DNA of 64,000 nt, taken from NCBI GenBank assembly GCA_902491215.1, contig CABUGV010000012.1, positions 1 to 64,000 on the forward strand, written 5' to 3'. This document shows positions 17,688 to 26,464 of this stretch, one piece after another. This DNA is from 43-108 sp001915545. Its GTDB lineage: Bacteria; Bacteroidota; Bacteroidia; Bacteroidales; Bacteroidaceae. The stretch's first letter is position 1; every line of letters starts with the position of its first letter. The notes under the pieces are model-generated. The model had not been told where the DNA came from. It was given only the letters and a program-made list of their open reading frames with translations, and did not search any database. A program made the translations under genes and the position numbers.

Positions 17688-18134
17688 ATGGAATTACATA
17701 ATTTAAAGCCAGCTGAAGGATCTACTAAAGATTGCAAAAGAGTTGGACGCGGATATGGCTCAGGTTACGGCAGAACTGCTGGACGTGGTCATAAGGGTGC
17801 CAAGGCCAGATCTGGATACAAGAAGAAGATCGGTTTCGAAGGTGGTCAGATGCCTCTGCAGCGCCGAGTTCCTAAGTTCGGTTTCAACAACTTCAACAGA
17901 GTTGAGTACAAGGCTATCAACATCGAAGTTTTGCAGACTCTTGCAGACAAGTTGAACGTTAATGCAATTGGTATCGAAGAACTCAAGAATGCCGGTTACA
18001 TTTCTGGCAACGAATTGGTTAAGATTCTTGCTGACGGTGAACTTAAATCTGCGCTTGAAGTAACTGCTCATGCTTTTTCTAAGAAGGCTGAGGCTGCAAT
18101 CGCTGAAAAAGGTGGTAAAGCTGTAAAATTGTAA
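17688..18134 (+). CDS. rplO: 50S ribosomal protein L15
   Basis: A 148-residue late-assembly 23S rRNA-binding protein. The glycine/arginine-rich N-terminal tail (GRGYGSGYGRTAGRGHKG) and the FEGGQMPLQRRVPKFGF segment are diagnostic. Three bases separate it from secY. Confidence 0.97.
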   Translation: MELHNLKPAEGSTKDCKRVGRGYGSGYGRTAGRGHKGAKARSGYKKKIGFEGGQMPLQRRVPKFGFNNFNRVEYKAINIEVLQTLADKLNVNAIGIEELKNAGYISGNELVKILADGELKSALEVTAHAFSKKAEAAIAEKGGKAVKL

Positions 18135-18137
18135 ATA

Positions 18138-19511
18138 ATGGGAAAAGCAATCGATAAACTGAAGAATATCAAGATTGTTAAGACATTGTCCAACATCGGG
18201 AAAATTGAGGACCTCAGACAGAGGATCCTCATTACCTTGATGTTTGTTGCTGTTTATCGTCTTGGATCTTATGTGGTACTTCCAGGTATAGATACTGAGG
18301 CGCTTGCTAAACTTCAGCAGCAGACAAGCGAAGGACTTATGTCACTTCTTGATATGTTCTCTGGTGGAGCATTCTCAAAGGCATCTATATTTGCCCTTGG
18401 AATAATGCCTTATATTTCTGCGTCTATCGTGATGCAGTTGCTCGGTATTGCTGTTCCTCATTTCCAGAAAATGCAGAGAGAGGGCGAAAGTGGAAGACGT
18501 AAGATGAATCAGTATACTAGATATCTTACTGTTTTCATACTTTTGTTTCAGGCTCCTTCCTACCTCATAAACCTTAAGGTGACAACACAGGGAATGGCCA
18601 TCAACCAAAGTCTTGACTGGTTCTGGTTTATTGCTGTATCAACTGTCATCCTTGCTGCAGGAAGTATGTTTATACTTTGGCTTGGTGAACGTATTACAGA
18701 CAAAGGTATCGGTAATGGTGTTTCAATGATCATTATGATCGGTATCATCGCAAGATTGCCACAGGCATTTATTCAGGAATTTGTAACTCGTTTGAGTTCT
18801 CCTGGACAGGGCGGTCTTATTGTTCTGATAATTGAAATCATGGTTCTCCTTGCTGTTGTAGTAGCAGCAATCCTGCTTGTTCAAGGTGTCAGAAGAGTAC
18901 CTGTTCAGTATGCAAAAAGAGTTGTCGGAAACAGACAGTACGGTGGTGCACGTCAGTACATCCCTCTGAAACCGTACGCTGCTAACGTGATGCCTATCAT
19001 CTTTGCACAGGCAATTATGTTCGTACCGGCAACAATAGCAGGTTTTATGACTGATGGCAAGATGGGACCTTTCCTGTCACAGATGGTTGACACAATGAGT
19101 CCTTTGTACAATGTCATATTCGCTGCGCTGATTATTGTTTTCACTTACTTGTATACTGCGATTACTATCAATACAACTCAGATGGCTGAGGATATGAAGA
19201 GAAACAACGGTTTCGTTCCAGGTATCAAGCCAGGTAAGAACACTGCTGATTTCCTTGACAAGATCATGTCAAGAATTACTTTCCCAGGTTCTTTGTTCCT
19301 CGCATTTATAGCTATCATGCCTGCATTCGCCGGTTTGTTCGGTGTTCAGCGTGAGTTTGCGCAGTTCTTTGGAGGTACATCGCTGTTGATTTTGGTAGGT
19401 GTTGTTTTGGACACATTGCAGCAGATTCAGAGTCATTTGCTGATGAGACACTATGACGGTCTTCTTGACACAGGTCGTAGAGCTCCGCATTCAGGTGTTT
19501 CTGCTTATTGA
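18138..19511 (+). CDS. secY: Preprotein translocase subunit SecY
   Basis: A 457-residue inner-membrane channel protein for Sec export, with ten predicted membrane segments. It has the plug region after helix 1 (FSGGAFSKASIFALGIMPYI) and the cytosolic loop with NTADFLDKIMSRITFPG. The N-terminus is basic. Next gene (map) starts 2 bp after the stop. Confidence 0.96.
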   Translation: MGKAIDKLKNIKIVKTLSNIGKIEDLRQRILITLMFVAVYRLGSYVVLPGIDTEALAKLQQQTSEGLMSLLDMFSGGAFSKASIFALGIMPYISASIVMQLLGIAVPHFQKMQREGESGRRKMNQYTRYLTVFILLFQAPSYLINLKVTTQGMAINQSLDWFWFIAVSTVILAAGSMFILWLGERITDKGIGNGVSMIIMIGIIARLPQAFIQEFVTRLSSPGQGGLIVLIIEIMVLLAVVVAAILLVQGVRRVPVQYAKRVVGNRQYGGARQYIPLKPYAANVMPIIFAQAIMFVPATIAGFMTDGKMGPFLSQMVDTMSPLYNVIFAALIIVFTYLYTAITINTTQMAEDMKRNNGFVPGIKPGKNTADFLDKIMSRITFPGSLFLAFIAIMPAFAGLFGVQREFAQFFGGTSLLILVGVVLDTLQQIQSHLLMRHYDGLLDTGRRAPHSGVSAY

Positions 19512-19513
19512 TA

Positions 19514-20318
19514 ATGGGAATGATATATCTTAAAACTGATGATGAGATAGAGTTGCTCAGAAGAGCAAATCTCTTGGTCGGAAAAACACTGGCCGAATTG
19601 GCTAAGATCATTAAGCCGGGTGTTACAACCAGAGAGCTTGATAAGGTGGCAGAGGAATTTATTAGGGATAATGGTGCTGAACCGACCTTCAAAGGTTTTC
19701 CTAATCCTTTGAAGGTCGCCTTTCCCTGCAAGCATTTGTGCTTCTGTCAACGAACAGGTCGTGCACGGAATTCCTAATGACATACCGCTTAGGGATGGTG
19801 ACATTGTTTCTATAGACTGTGGAACCTTGCTTGACGGATTTAACGGAGATTCTTGCTACACATTTGCAGTCGGTGAGATTTCGGATGATGTCAAGAAGCT
19901 TTTGAATGTCACAAAGGAATCTCTTTACCTCGCAATTGAACAGGCTGTTGCAGGTCATCGCATAGGTGACATTTCTTATGCAGTTCAGCAGCATTGCGAA
20001 GCTCACGGATACGGAGTCGTACGAGAGTTTGTCGGTCACGGCATCGGACGTGAGATGCATGAGGAGCCTCAGGTTCCGAATTATGGAGTCAGAGGTACAG
20101 GCAAGATGCTTAAACCTGGTCTTTGCATTGCAATTGAACCGATGATTACTATGGGTTCAAGAAATATAAGGATGCAGAGCGATAGGTGGGGCATTGTTAC
20201 TTCCGACGGTATGCCTGCCGCACACTTTGAACATACGATTGCTGTGCGCAAGGGTAAAGCCGATATTTTGTCATCATTTGAAGAAGTTGAAAAAGTATTA
20301 GGATATAAAGCATTTTGA
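19514..20318 (+). pseudogene. map: Methionine aminopeptidase, apparent +1 frameshift
   Basis: Type I methionine aminopeptidase removes the initiator methionine from nascent proteins. The first frame (from ATG 19514, or 19520) reads normally to FKGFPNP at about 19709. It then loses homology until the family sequence resumes one base out of register with FPASICASVNE (about 19721). The second frame keeps all five metal ligands (the two Asp in SIDCGTLLDGFNGD, then H in GHGIGREMHE, E in IEPMI and E in FEHT). Removing one base gives 265-267 residues, exactly the family length. A sequencing or assembly error is as likely as a real mutation. The gene is normally essential. Confidence 0.85.
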
Positions 20319-20320
20319 TT

Positions 20321-20539
20321 ATGGCTAAGCAAGCTGCAATAGAACAAGATGGAACAATAGTTGAATCATTGTCCAATGCGATGTTCCGAGTAGAACTTGA
20401 GAATGGGCATGAGATTACTGCTCATATTTCCGGTAAGATGAGAATGCATTACATCAAGATTCTTCCTGGAGATAAAATAAGAGTAGAGATGTCTCCTTAT
20501 GATCTTTCTAAGGGACGGATAGTATTCAGATATAAATAA
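20321..20539 (+). CDS. infA: Translation initiation factor IF-1
   Basis: A 72-residue OB-fold factor that binds the 30S A-site during initiation. ATG at 20321 gives MAKQAAIEQDG; the in-frame TTG at 20315 lies inside the end of map. The segment AHISGKMRMHYIKILPGDKI is diagnostic. The order map-infA-rpmJ-rpsM is conserved in many bacteria. Confidence 0.97.
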   Translation: MAKQAAIEQDGTIVESLSNAMFRVELENGHEITAHISGKMRMHYIKILPGDKIRVEMSPYDLSKGRIVFRYK

Positions 20540-20548
20540 AGAAAATAT

Positions 20549-20665
20549 ATGAAAACCAAAGCATCATTGAAGAAGCGTACTCCTGATTGCGTTATAGTAA
20601 GACGTAAGGGACGTTTATTTGTTATTAATAAGAAGAACCCAAAGTACAAAATGCGTCAGGGTTAA
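20549..20665 (+). CDS. rpmJ: 50S ribosomal protein L36 (zinc-independent type)
   Basis: A 38-residue L36 (MKTKASLKKRTPDC...KYKMRQG). The zinc-binding form has three Cys and one His. Here a single cysteine remains (C14), so it cannot hold a zinc ribbon. It starts 9 bp after infA. Confidence 0.94.
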   Translation: MKTKASLKKRTPDCVIVRRKGRLFVINKKNPKYKMRQG

Positions 20666-20697
20666 TTCTTTTGTAGGAATTAGAAATTGATAATAAT

Positions 20698-21078
20698 ATG
20701 GCAATAAGAATTGTAGGTGTAGACCTCCCGCAGAACAAAAGAGGTGAGATTGCGTTGACATACATTTTTGGTATCGGACGCAGCAGCGCTGCTAAGATCT
20801 TGGAAAAGGCTGGCGTTGACAAAGATATTAAGGTTAAGGACTGGAATGACGAGCAGGCCGGAAAAATACGTGAAGTAATTGCTGCCGGCTACAAGGTTGA
20901 AGGTGATCTTCGTTCTGAAATTCAGCTCAACATCAAGAGATTGATGGATATCGGATGCTACCGCGGTATACGTCATCGTTTGGGCCTTCCTGTTCGTGGA
21001 CAGAGCACCAAGAACAATGCACGTACTCGTAAGGGAAAGAAGAAAACTGTTGCAAACAAGAAAAAGGCTACTAAATAA
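20698..21078 (+). CDS. rpsM: 30S ribosomal protein S13
   Basis: A 126-residue 30S head protein that contacts the 50S subunit and P-site tRNA. IVGVDLPQNKRGEIALTYI, GCYRGIRHRLGLPVRGQ and the basic tail NNARTRKGKKKTV are conserved. Confidence 0.97.
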   Translation: MAIRIVGVDLPQNKRGEIALTYIFGIGRSSAAKILEKAGVDKDIKVKDWNDEQAGKIREVIAAGYKVEGDLRSEIQLNIKRLMDIGCYRGIRHRLGLPVRGQSTKNNARTRKGKKKTVANKKKATK

Positions 21079-21087
21079 TTATAGATT

Positions 21088-21477
21088 ATGGCTAAGAAAA
21101 CAACTTCAGCAAAGAAAAGAAATGTCAAGGTTGACGCACAGGGACAGTTGCACGTTCACTCGTCATTCAATAATATCATTGTCAGCTTGGCAAATAGCGA
21201 AGGTCAGGTCATTTCGTGGTCGTCAGCTGGTAAGATGGGATTCAGAGGTTCAAAGAAGAACACTCCTTATGCAGCACAGATGGCAGCACAGGACTGTGCA
21301 AAGGTTGCATATGACCTTGGTCTGAGAAAGGTTGTTGCCTATGTTAAAGGACCAGGTAACGGACGTGAGTCTGCTATACGTGGTGTACATGGTGTAGGTA
21401 TTGAGATAACTGAGATTGTAGATGTTACTCCGCTTCCACACAACGGATGCCGTCCACCAAAGAGAAGAAGAGTTTAA
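21088..21477 (+). CDS. rpsK: 30S ribosomal protein S11
   Basis: A 129-residue platform protein. HVHSSFNNIIVSL and the C-terminal DVTPLPHNGCRPPKRRRV are conserved. The 103-nt gap to rpsD is the largest within the alpha segment and holds a small hairpin (ACTGCA 21515-21520 with TGCAGT 21532-21537). Confidence 0.97.
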   Translation: MAKKTTSAKKRNVKVDAQGQLHVHSSFNNIIVSLANSEGQVISWSSAGKMGFRGSKKNTPYAAQMAAQDCAKVAYDLGLRKVVAYVKGPGNGRESAIRGVHGVGIEITEIVDVTPLPHNGCRPPKRRRV

Positions 21478-21580
21478 TAATTAATCAATCGTGAATTCCT
21501 TTTTAGTTTTTATGACTGCATCTTTCCTTTCTGCAGTAGCGGCTGCCTAAAGAGGAGTTTATACAAAAACCAGAATATAT

Positions 21581-22186
21581 ATGGCTAGATATATTGGACC
21601 AAAGTCAAGAATTTCTCGTCGTTTCGGAGAGGCTATTTTTGGACCAGATAAAGTATTGTCAAAGAGAAACTATCCTGCAGGACAGCATGGTAACAACAGA
21701 AGAAAGAAGTCTTCTGAATACGGTCTCATGTTGGCTGAAAAGCAGAAAGCTAAGTATACTTACGGTGTTCTCGAAAAGCAGTTCCGCAATTTGTTTGAGA
21801 AGGCTGCTTCTGCACCAGGTGTAACAGGTGTTGTTCTTTTGCAGAGCCTTGAGGCTCGTCTGGACAATATGGTATATCGTCTCGGCATAGCACCTACACG
21901 CGCCGCTGCTCGACAGTTGGTTAGTCACCGCCACATCACTGTTGACGGTAATGTTGTAAACATTCCTTCTTATTCAGTTAAGCCTGGTCAGATTGTTGCT
22001 GTACGTGAGAAGTCAAAATCTTTGGAGGTTATAGCAAATGCATTGGCTGGATTCAATCACAGCAAATACCCATGGATCGAGTGGGATGAGAATGTGAAGG
22101 GCGGAAAACTTTTGCACTTGCCAGAGCGTGAAGATATTCCTGAGAATATTAAGGAGCAAATGATTGTCGAGTTGTACTCTAAATAA
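21581..22186 (+). CDS. rpsD: 30S ribosomal protein S4
   Basis: A 201-residue S4, a primary 16S rRNA binder and autoregulator in several bacteria. The N-terminal part is zinc-free. The S4 RNA-binding domain includes RLDNMVYRLGIAPTRAAARQLVSHRHI. The upstream spacer with a hairpin could carry an S4 control site, unproven. Confidence 0.97.
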   Translation: MARYIGPKSRISRRFGEAIFGPDKVLSKRNYPAGQHGNNRRKKSSEYGLMLAEKQKAKYTYGVLEKQFRNLFEKAASAPGVTGVVLLQSLEARLDNMVYRLGIAPTRAAARQLVSHRHITVDGNVVNIPSYSVKPGQIVAVREKSKSLEVIANALAGFNHSKYPWIEWDENVKGGKLLHLPEREDIPENIKEQMIVELYSK

Positions 22187-22195
22187 AAATTAACA

Positions 22196-23188
22196 ATGGC
22201 GGTATTAGCATTTCAAAAACCTGAAAAAGTGATAATGTTGGAGGCCGACGACAAGTTCGGAAAGTTCGAATTCCGTCCTTTGGAGCCTGGCTTTGGTATT
22301 ACTATTGGTAATTCTCTTCGACGCATCCTACTTTCTTCACTTGAGGGCTTTGCTATCAACACTATTCGCATTACAGGTGTTGAGCATGAGTTTTCTACAA
22401 TACCAGGAGTTAAGGAGGATGTAACTAACATTATCTTGAATCTCAAGCAGGTGAGATTCAAACAAATTGTAGACGATTCCGATAGTGAAAAGGTAACTAT
22501 CACTGTTGAGAATTCTAGTGAGTTCAAGGCAGGAGATATCAATAAGTATCTCAGTGGATTTGGAGTGTTAAATCCTGATTTGGTAATTTGTCATTTAGAT
22601 CCTAAAGCAACTTTGGAGATTGAGTTGAGCATCAATAAAGGTCGCGGATATGTTCCTTCTGATGAGAATCGTGAATACTGCAAGGACATAAACGAGATTG
22701 CAATTGACTCAATTTATACTCCGATACGTAACGTCAAGTTCGCAGTTGAGAACTATCGAGTACAGCAGAAGACTGACTATGAGAAGTTGGTTCTTGAGAT
22801 TACAACTGATGGTTCTATTCATCCAAAAGATGCCCTCAAAGAGGCAGCTAAGATTCTTATTTATCATTTCATGCTGTTCTCTGATGAGAAGATTACTCTT
22901 GAGAACAACGATCTCGATGGTAATGAGGAATTTGATGAGGAAGTATTGCGTATGCGTCAGTTGCTTAAGACAAAATTGGTTGATATGGATCTCTCAGTGC
23001 GTGCCCTCAATTGCTTGAAGGCCGCTGATGTGGAGACTCTTGGAGATTTGGTACAATTTAACAAAACTGATTTGCTTAAGTTCCGTAACTTCGGTAAAAA
23101 GTCACTCACAGAGCTTGACGATTTGTTGGAGAGCCTGAATCTGTCGTTCGGAACTGATATTTCTAAGTATAAATTAGACAAAGATTAA
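22196..23188 (+). CDS. rpoA: RNA polymerase alpha subunit
   Basis: A 330-residue subunit that nucleates RNA polymerase and binds upstream promoter DNA. The N-terminal dimerisation domain has GFGITIGNSLRRILLSSLEG, followed by an acidic linker (about 235-250). The C-terminal domain is conserved (SVRALNCLKAADVETLGDLV ... FRNFGKKSL). Complete and of normal length. Confidence 0.98.
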   Translation: MAVLAFQKPEKVIMLEADDKFGKFEFRPLEPGFGITIGNSLRRILLSSLEGFAINTIRITGVEHEFSTIPGVKEDVTNIILNLKQVRFKQIVDDSDSEKVTITVENSSEFKAGDINKYLSGFGVLNPDLVICHLDPKATLEIELSINKGRGYVPSDENREYCKDINEIAIDSIYTPIRNVKFAVENYRVQQKTDYEKLVLEITTDGSIHPKDALKEAAKILIYHFMLFSDEKITLENNDLDGNEEFDEEVLRMRQLLKTKLVDMDLSVRALNCLKAADVETLGDLVQFNKTDLLKFRNFGKKSLTELDDLLESLNLSFGTDISKYKLDKD

Positions 23189-23191
23189 ACG

Positions 23192-23680
23192 ATGAGACAC
23201 AATAAGAAATTCAATCATCTGGGTCGTAAGGCTTCTCACAGAGCAGCTTTGTTGTCAAACATGGCTATATCTTTGATTTTCCACAAGAGAATCACAACGA
23301 CTCTTCCAAAGGCAAAGGCTCTTCGCAAGTATGTTGAGCCATTGATCACAAAGTCAAAAGAAGACACAACTGCATCACGCCGTGTAGTATTCAGCTACTT
23401 GCAGAATAAGTATGCTGTTACTGAGCTCTTCGGTACAATTTCTAACAAGGTTGCTGACCGTCCAGGTGGTTACACTCGTATCATTAAGCTTGGTCGTCGT
23501 GCTTCTGATGATTCGCCAATGGCTTTCATCGAGCTTGTAGACTTCGACGAGAACATGGCCAAGGCTGAAGTTAAGAAGACTCGTACACGTAGATCTAGAA
23601 AGTCTTCAGCTCCTGCATCAGAAGCTGCTCCTGCTACTGAAGCAGCACCAGTTGCAGAGGAAGCAGAGAAGGCTGAATAA
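23192..23680 (+). CDS. rplQ: 50S ribosomal protein L17
   Basis: A 162-residue L17. The core RKASHRAALLSNMAISLI is followed by a C-terminal extension rich in Ala, Glu and basic residues (about 128-162), longer than the ~120-residue E. coli protein. Such tails are common in Bacteroidetes. Last gene of the cluster. Confidence 0.97.
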   Translation: MRHNKKFNHLGRKASHRAALLSNMAISLIFHKRITTTLPKAKALRKYVEPLITKSKEDTTASRRVVFSYLQNKYAVTELFGTISNKVADRPGGYTRIIKLGRRASDDSPMAFIELVDFDENMAKAEVKKTRTRRSRKSSAPASEAAPATEAAPVAEEAEKAE

Positions 23681-23700
23681 TTCAGATCTTATCTTATAAC

Positions 23701-23740
23701 AAAGTGGGATGCGCTTAAAGTCGTGTCCCATTTTTTTTGT
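23701..23740 (+). terminator. Terminator of the ribosomal cluster
   Basis: TGGGA at 23705-23709 pairs with TCCCA at 23726-23730. Flanking A's and a run of eight T's follow. It lies 21 bp after the rplQ stop. Confidence 0.8.
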
Positions 23741-23792
23741 TTTCACAACTTTGATTTATATGTTGAATTAGTTTTAACAGTATGCTTCTTTA

Positions 23793-23843
23793 TTAACTCC
23801 GATACTGTTTCTGACACACTTTTTGAAACAGTATCTTAACTCC
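23793..23843. repeat. Inverted repeat flanked by direct repeats
   Basis: GATACTGTTTC at 23801-23811 is the exact reverse complement of 23825-23835 (13-nt spacer). Each arm is flanked on its outer or right side by TTAACTCC / TAACTCC, one copy just before the first arm and one just after the second. No T-run follows, so it is not an obvious terminator. It lies about 75 bp upstream of the promoter of the PepSY gene and could be an operator. The remaining DNA between 23740 and 24077 is AT-rich with no gene. Confidence 0.55.
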
Positions 23844-23909
23844 TATCATACCTAAATGTTAGTATCAATAGTCTCGTTTATTGTGTATTTTTTTACCCAA
23901 ATATGGTTA

Positions 23910-23940
23910 TTGTACAGGTAGTTTTTGCTTAATACCTTTG
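23910..23940 (+). promoter_or_regulatory. Promoter of the PepSY gene
   Basis: TTG at 23910-23912 and TACCTTTG at 23933-23940 are 20 bp apart, fitting the -33 / -7 consensus. This predicts a leader of about 130 nt before the start at 24078. Confidence 0.6.
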
Positions 23941-24077
23941 CATATACCTAATAGTGGTTGTTTTGCCTTTCAGCATGCGTTGTCAGAATTTATATTCAGT
24001 TGACAAATGCGTACTATTTAGATATGTTCACGAACCATGTTGGGAGGTTGGATGCTTGATTTAAATTTTTGGAGTAT

Positions 24078-25190
24078 ATGAAAAGATTGTTTAAGTCATT
24101 ACATCTATGGTTGTCCTTGCCAGCCGGTGTTTTTATTGTTATTTTATGTTTGACTGGGGCTGTTTTGGTTTTTCAGCAAGAGATTCAGTCTATAGTAAAT
24201 CCTAGTTTTTATGAAGTTTCCGAGTTTAGGAAGGAGAGGATTCCATTGGACAGTTTGGCGCGTTGTGTGGAGAGACAAGCCTTGTCGTTTGGTCACTCGC
24301 TTGAATCAGTTACCTATTATGCCGATTCATCCCGAACTGTCGGTTTTGGTATTTCTGGTAAAAAAGGAATTTACTACACTATCAATCCATATACGGCAGA
24401 AATTACTGGTAGCGAGCAACCTATGGGAGGATTCTTCACGTCTGTACGAGGTTTGCACAGATGGTTGCTTTTGGGCGGTGATTTGCGAGGTATTGGTCGC
24501 ATAATTATGGGAATATCGACGTTGTTCCTTATTGTCATTTTAATAAGCGGTATTGCTGTTTCCTTGCCAAAGTCTTTCCGCAATATAAAAAGTGTTCTAT
24601 CAATCAGGCGTGGACGTGATGCTTTTCTGCTATGGTTCACGTCCCATCGTGCTCTAGGTGTTTATTGCGTAGTATTTCTGCTTCTTATGGCTGCTACAGG
24701 CCCTATGTGGACTTTCTCTTGGTACAGGTCGGGTGTTGCCAAAATCTTTGGAACAGAAATGCAGGCAAGGGAACGAAATAACCATAATCAGTTGGAAAAG
24801 CGGTATAGAAGTGATGCCCGAAAGAATAGAAGCGTCGATTATAGTAGATGGTCTAGGGTTGTTGCTGAGATTAGTATAATAGAACCGGCGTACCAGTCTA
24901 TTTCTATTTCAGGTGATAAAGCTTCTGTGAAGACGGCTTCGCATCATCAGCGCGCCTCTGACACATATAATTTTGATAAGGATGGACATGTGGTAGGCAT
25001 TCAGTATTATTCACAACAACCAGCCTCGAGTAAAATTATGGGATATGCGTTTATAATCCATACAGGTCTTTGGGGTGGCATATTGGTTAAATTTTTGTAT
25101 CTGCTGGCATGCATCGGAGGCGTGTACCTTGTCGTGTCAGGTTATGTCCTCTACATAAGGCGCACTCGTAGAGCGACGCAAAATAAGTAA
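24078..25190 (+). CDS. PepSY-associated membrane protein
   Basis: A 370-residue inner-membrane protein of the PepSY-TM (PiuB-like) family. Four membrane segments are visible (about 10-33, 140-165, 190-215 and 330-352) around a large periplasmic PepSY-like region. Members are often iron-regulated and linked to siderophore or heme uptake, probably as ferric reductases; the role here is inferred. The ATG at 24078 is preceded by GGAG 4 bases upstream; an in-frame TTG at 24069 is less likely. The gene converges with the EamA gene, 25 bp apart stop to stop. Confidence 0.85.
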   Translation: MKRLFKSLHLWLSLPAGVFIVILCLTGAVLVFQQEIQSIVNPSFYEVSEFRKERIPLDSLARCVERQALSFGHSLESVTYYADSSRTVGFGISGKKGIYYTINPYTAEITGSEQPMGGFFTSVRGLHRWLLLGGDLRGIGRIIMGISTLFLIVILISGIAVSLPKSFRNIKSVLSIRRGRDAFLLWFTSHRALGVYCVVFLLLMAATGPMWTFSWYRSGVAKIFGTEMQARERNNHNQLEKRYRSDARKNRSVDYSRWSRVVAEISIIEPAYQSISISGDKASVKTASHHQRASDTYNFDKDGHVVGIQYYSQQPASSKIMGYAFIIHTGLWGGILVKFLYLLACIGGVYLVVSGYVLYIRRTRRATQNK

Positions 25191-25215
25191 AGTTATAGGA
25201 TATGAAAGAATCTGT

Positions 25216-26139
25216 TCACGCATGGCGCGGACGGATTCTTTTTACAACATTGCTTATAGAATTCTTTATTGTATTTGTCATTATAATCATTGTTACGGCA
25301 ATAAGTATCATTGCAATACCTGCAATATCCCCCATGGTAATTTTTTCTCCAAATATGAATGCTCCGATGAATACAGCCGTTACGGGTTCCATGGCACCCA
25401 ATATGGAAGTTTTTGTTCCTCCGATGTTCCTTACAGCCATAACTAGGGTTATATTCGACACGACAGTAGGTACAATAGCCAGAAGTATAAGATTGGTTAC
25501 CGACATAGGATCTGGTATGCTTTGTATTTCACCTTCGTATCCTCCTTTTATTGCAAATAGAATAGTGCTGACTATGAAAACATAGAATGCCAGTTTGCGG
25601 CTTCCCATGTTTTTCATACGTGATTTATTGACAATGGTAATGTATGCGGCATAACATATTGCAGATATGACAACGATGAATATACCGTATACGTCAACAT
25701 GCATGCCTTCGCCTTTAATAGACAGTTTGGCAACGCCCAATACAGCCAGAATTATTGCCAGCCATGTAACCCAAGTAGGCTTCTCCTTGAAGAATGACAA
25801 CATTATCAGTGTTACGAACACCGGATATGTGAAATGTATGGTTGTTGCAATTCCTGCTCCCATAAGGCCATACCCCATAAACAGAAACATTGCGGAGCCT
25901 GTGTACAGCAGTCCTAGCAGTATAAGGAATGCAATTTCGCTTTTGTTGATGGCAAATTTCTCTTTTTTGATTTTCATCATTATTCCCAGTGCAATTGAGG
26001 CAAAGAGAAATCTGTAAAGGAGAATGGAACCGAAGGTCATGCCGTTGTTCATCAGTGGCAGTGTGAAGAGTGGTATCAATCCGAATGTGATTGACGTAGT
26101 AAGGCCAAAAATGTAGCCTTTAACATTGCTTGAAATCAT
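25216..26139 (-). CDS. EamA/DMT-family transporter
   Basis: A 307-residue protein with ten hydrophobic segments arranged as two EamA repeats (about 7-140 and 155-290). This is the drug/metabolite transporter fold, which usually exports amino acids, nucleosides or other metabolites. The second repeat contains the signature GAMEPVTAVFIGAFIFGE. The substrate cannot be predicted. It is transcribed away from the histidine kinase gene; the 325-bp gap (26140-26464) contains both upstream regions. Confidence 0.9.
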   Translation of the reverse strand: MISSNVKGYIFGLTTSITFGLIPLFTLPLMNNGMTFGSILLYRFLFASIALGIMMKIKKEKFAINKSEIAFLILLGLLYTGSAMFLFMGYGLMGAGIATTIHFTYPVFVTLIMLSFFKEKPTWVTWLAIILAVLGVAKLSIKGEGMHVDVYGIFIVVISAICYAAYITIVNKSRMKNMGSRKLAFYVFIVSTILFAIKGGYEGEIQSIPDPMSVTNLILLAIVPTVVSNITLVMAVRNIGGTKTSILGAMEPVTAVFIGAFIFGEKITMGDIAGIAMILIAVTMIIMTNTIKNSISNVVKRIRPRHA

Positions 26140-26464
26140 GGTGGATCCTGAAATTATAGTTCAATAAGTTTGTTTTGATAAGCGCAAATGCTGTTATTCT
26201 GTTGCTTGTTGAACAGCATTTCTCTCACTTTAAGAATAATTGTGCTAATTTCGTAAGAAAGCATGATATATGCAAGTTGCCTCTGCGTTCTTTGTCAGTT
26301 GATGCTTGATTCAGTTTGCAAACGCACGGCATCAATGTAATGGCTATTTGCTGATTCATCCTTTTTTGTCCTTTATGATTTTTTGTGACACTTCTATTGG
26401 ACTATTTGTGCTATCTTTACCAAAATACAACAGCTGTTGCGCTGTAATGTCTTTTTTTGAAAAT

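Noticed and set aside
23570..23680. Ala/Glu-rich tail of L17 as a fusion or anomaly
   Set aside because: Such C-terminal extensions are ordinary in Bacteroidetes L17.
25202..25585. Hydrophobic 127-codon frame on the plus strand
   Set aside because: It is the complement of the EamA transporter, and its hydrophobicity is a mirror of the membrane segments coded on the other strand.
26306..26464. N-terminal extension of the histidine kinase from a TTG codon
   Set aside because: The added residues place a hydrophilic stretch ahead of the first membrane segment and cover the likely promoter region. ATG 26465 or 26447 fits better.
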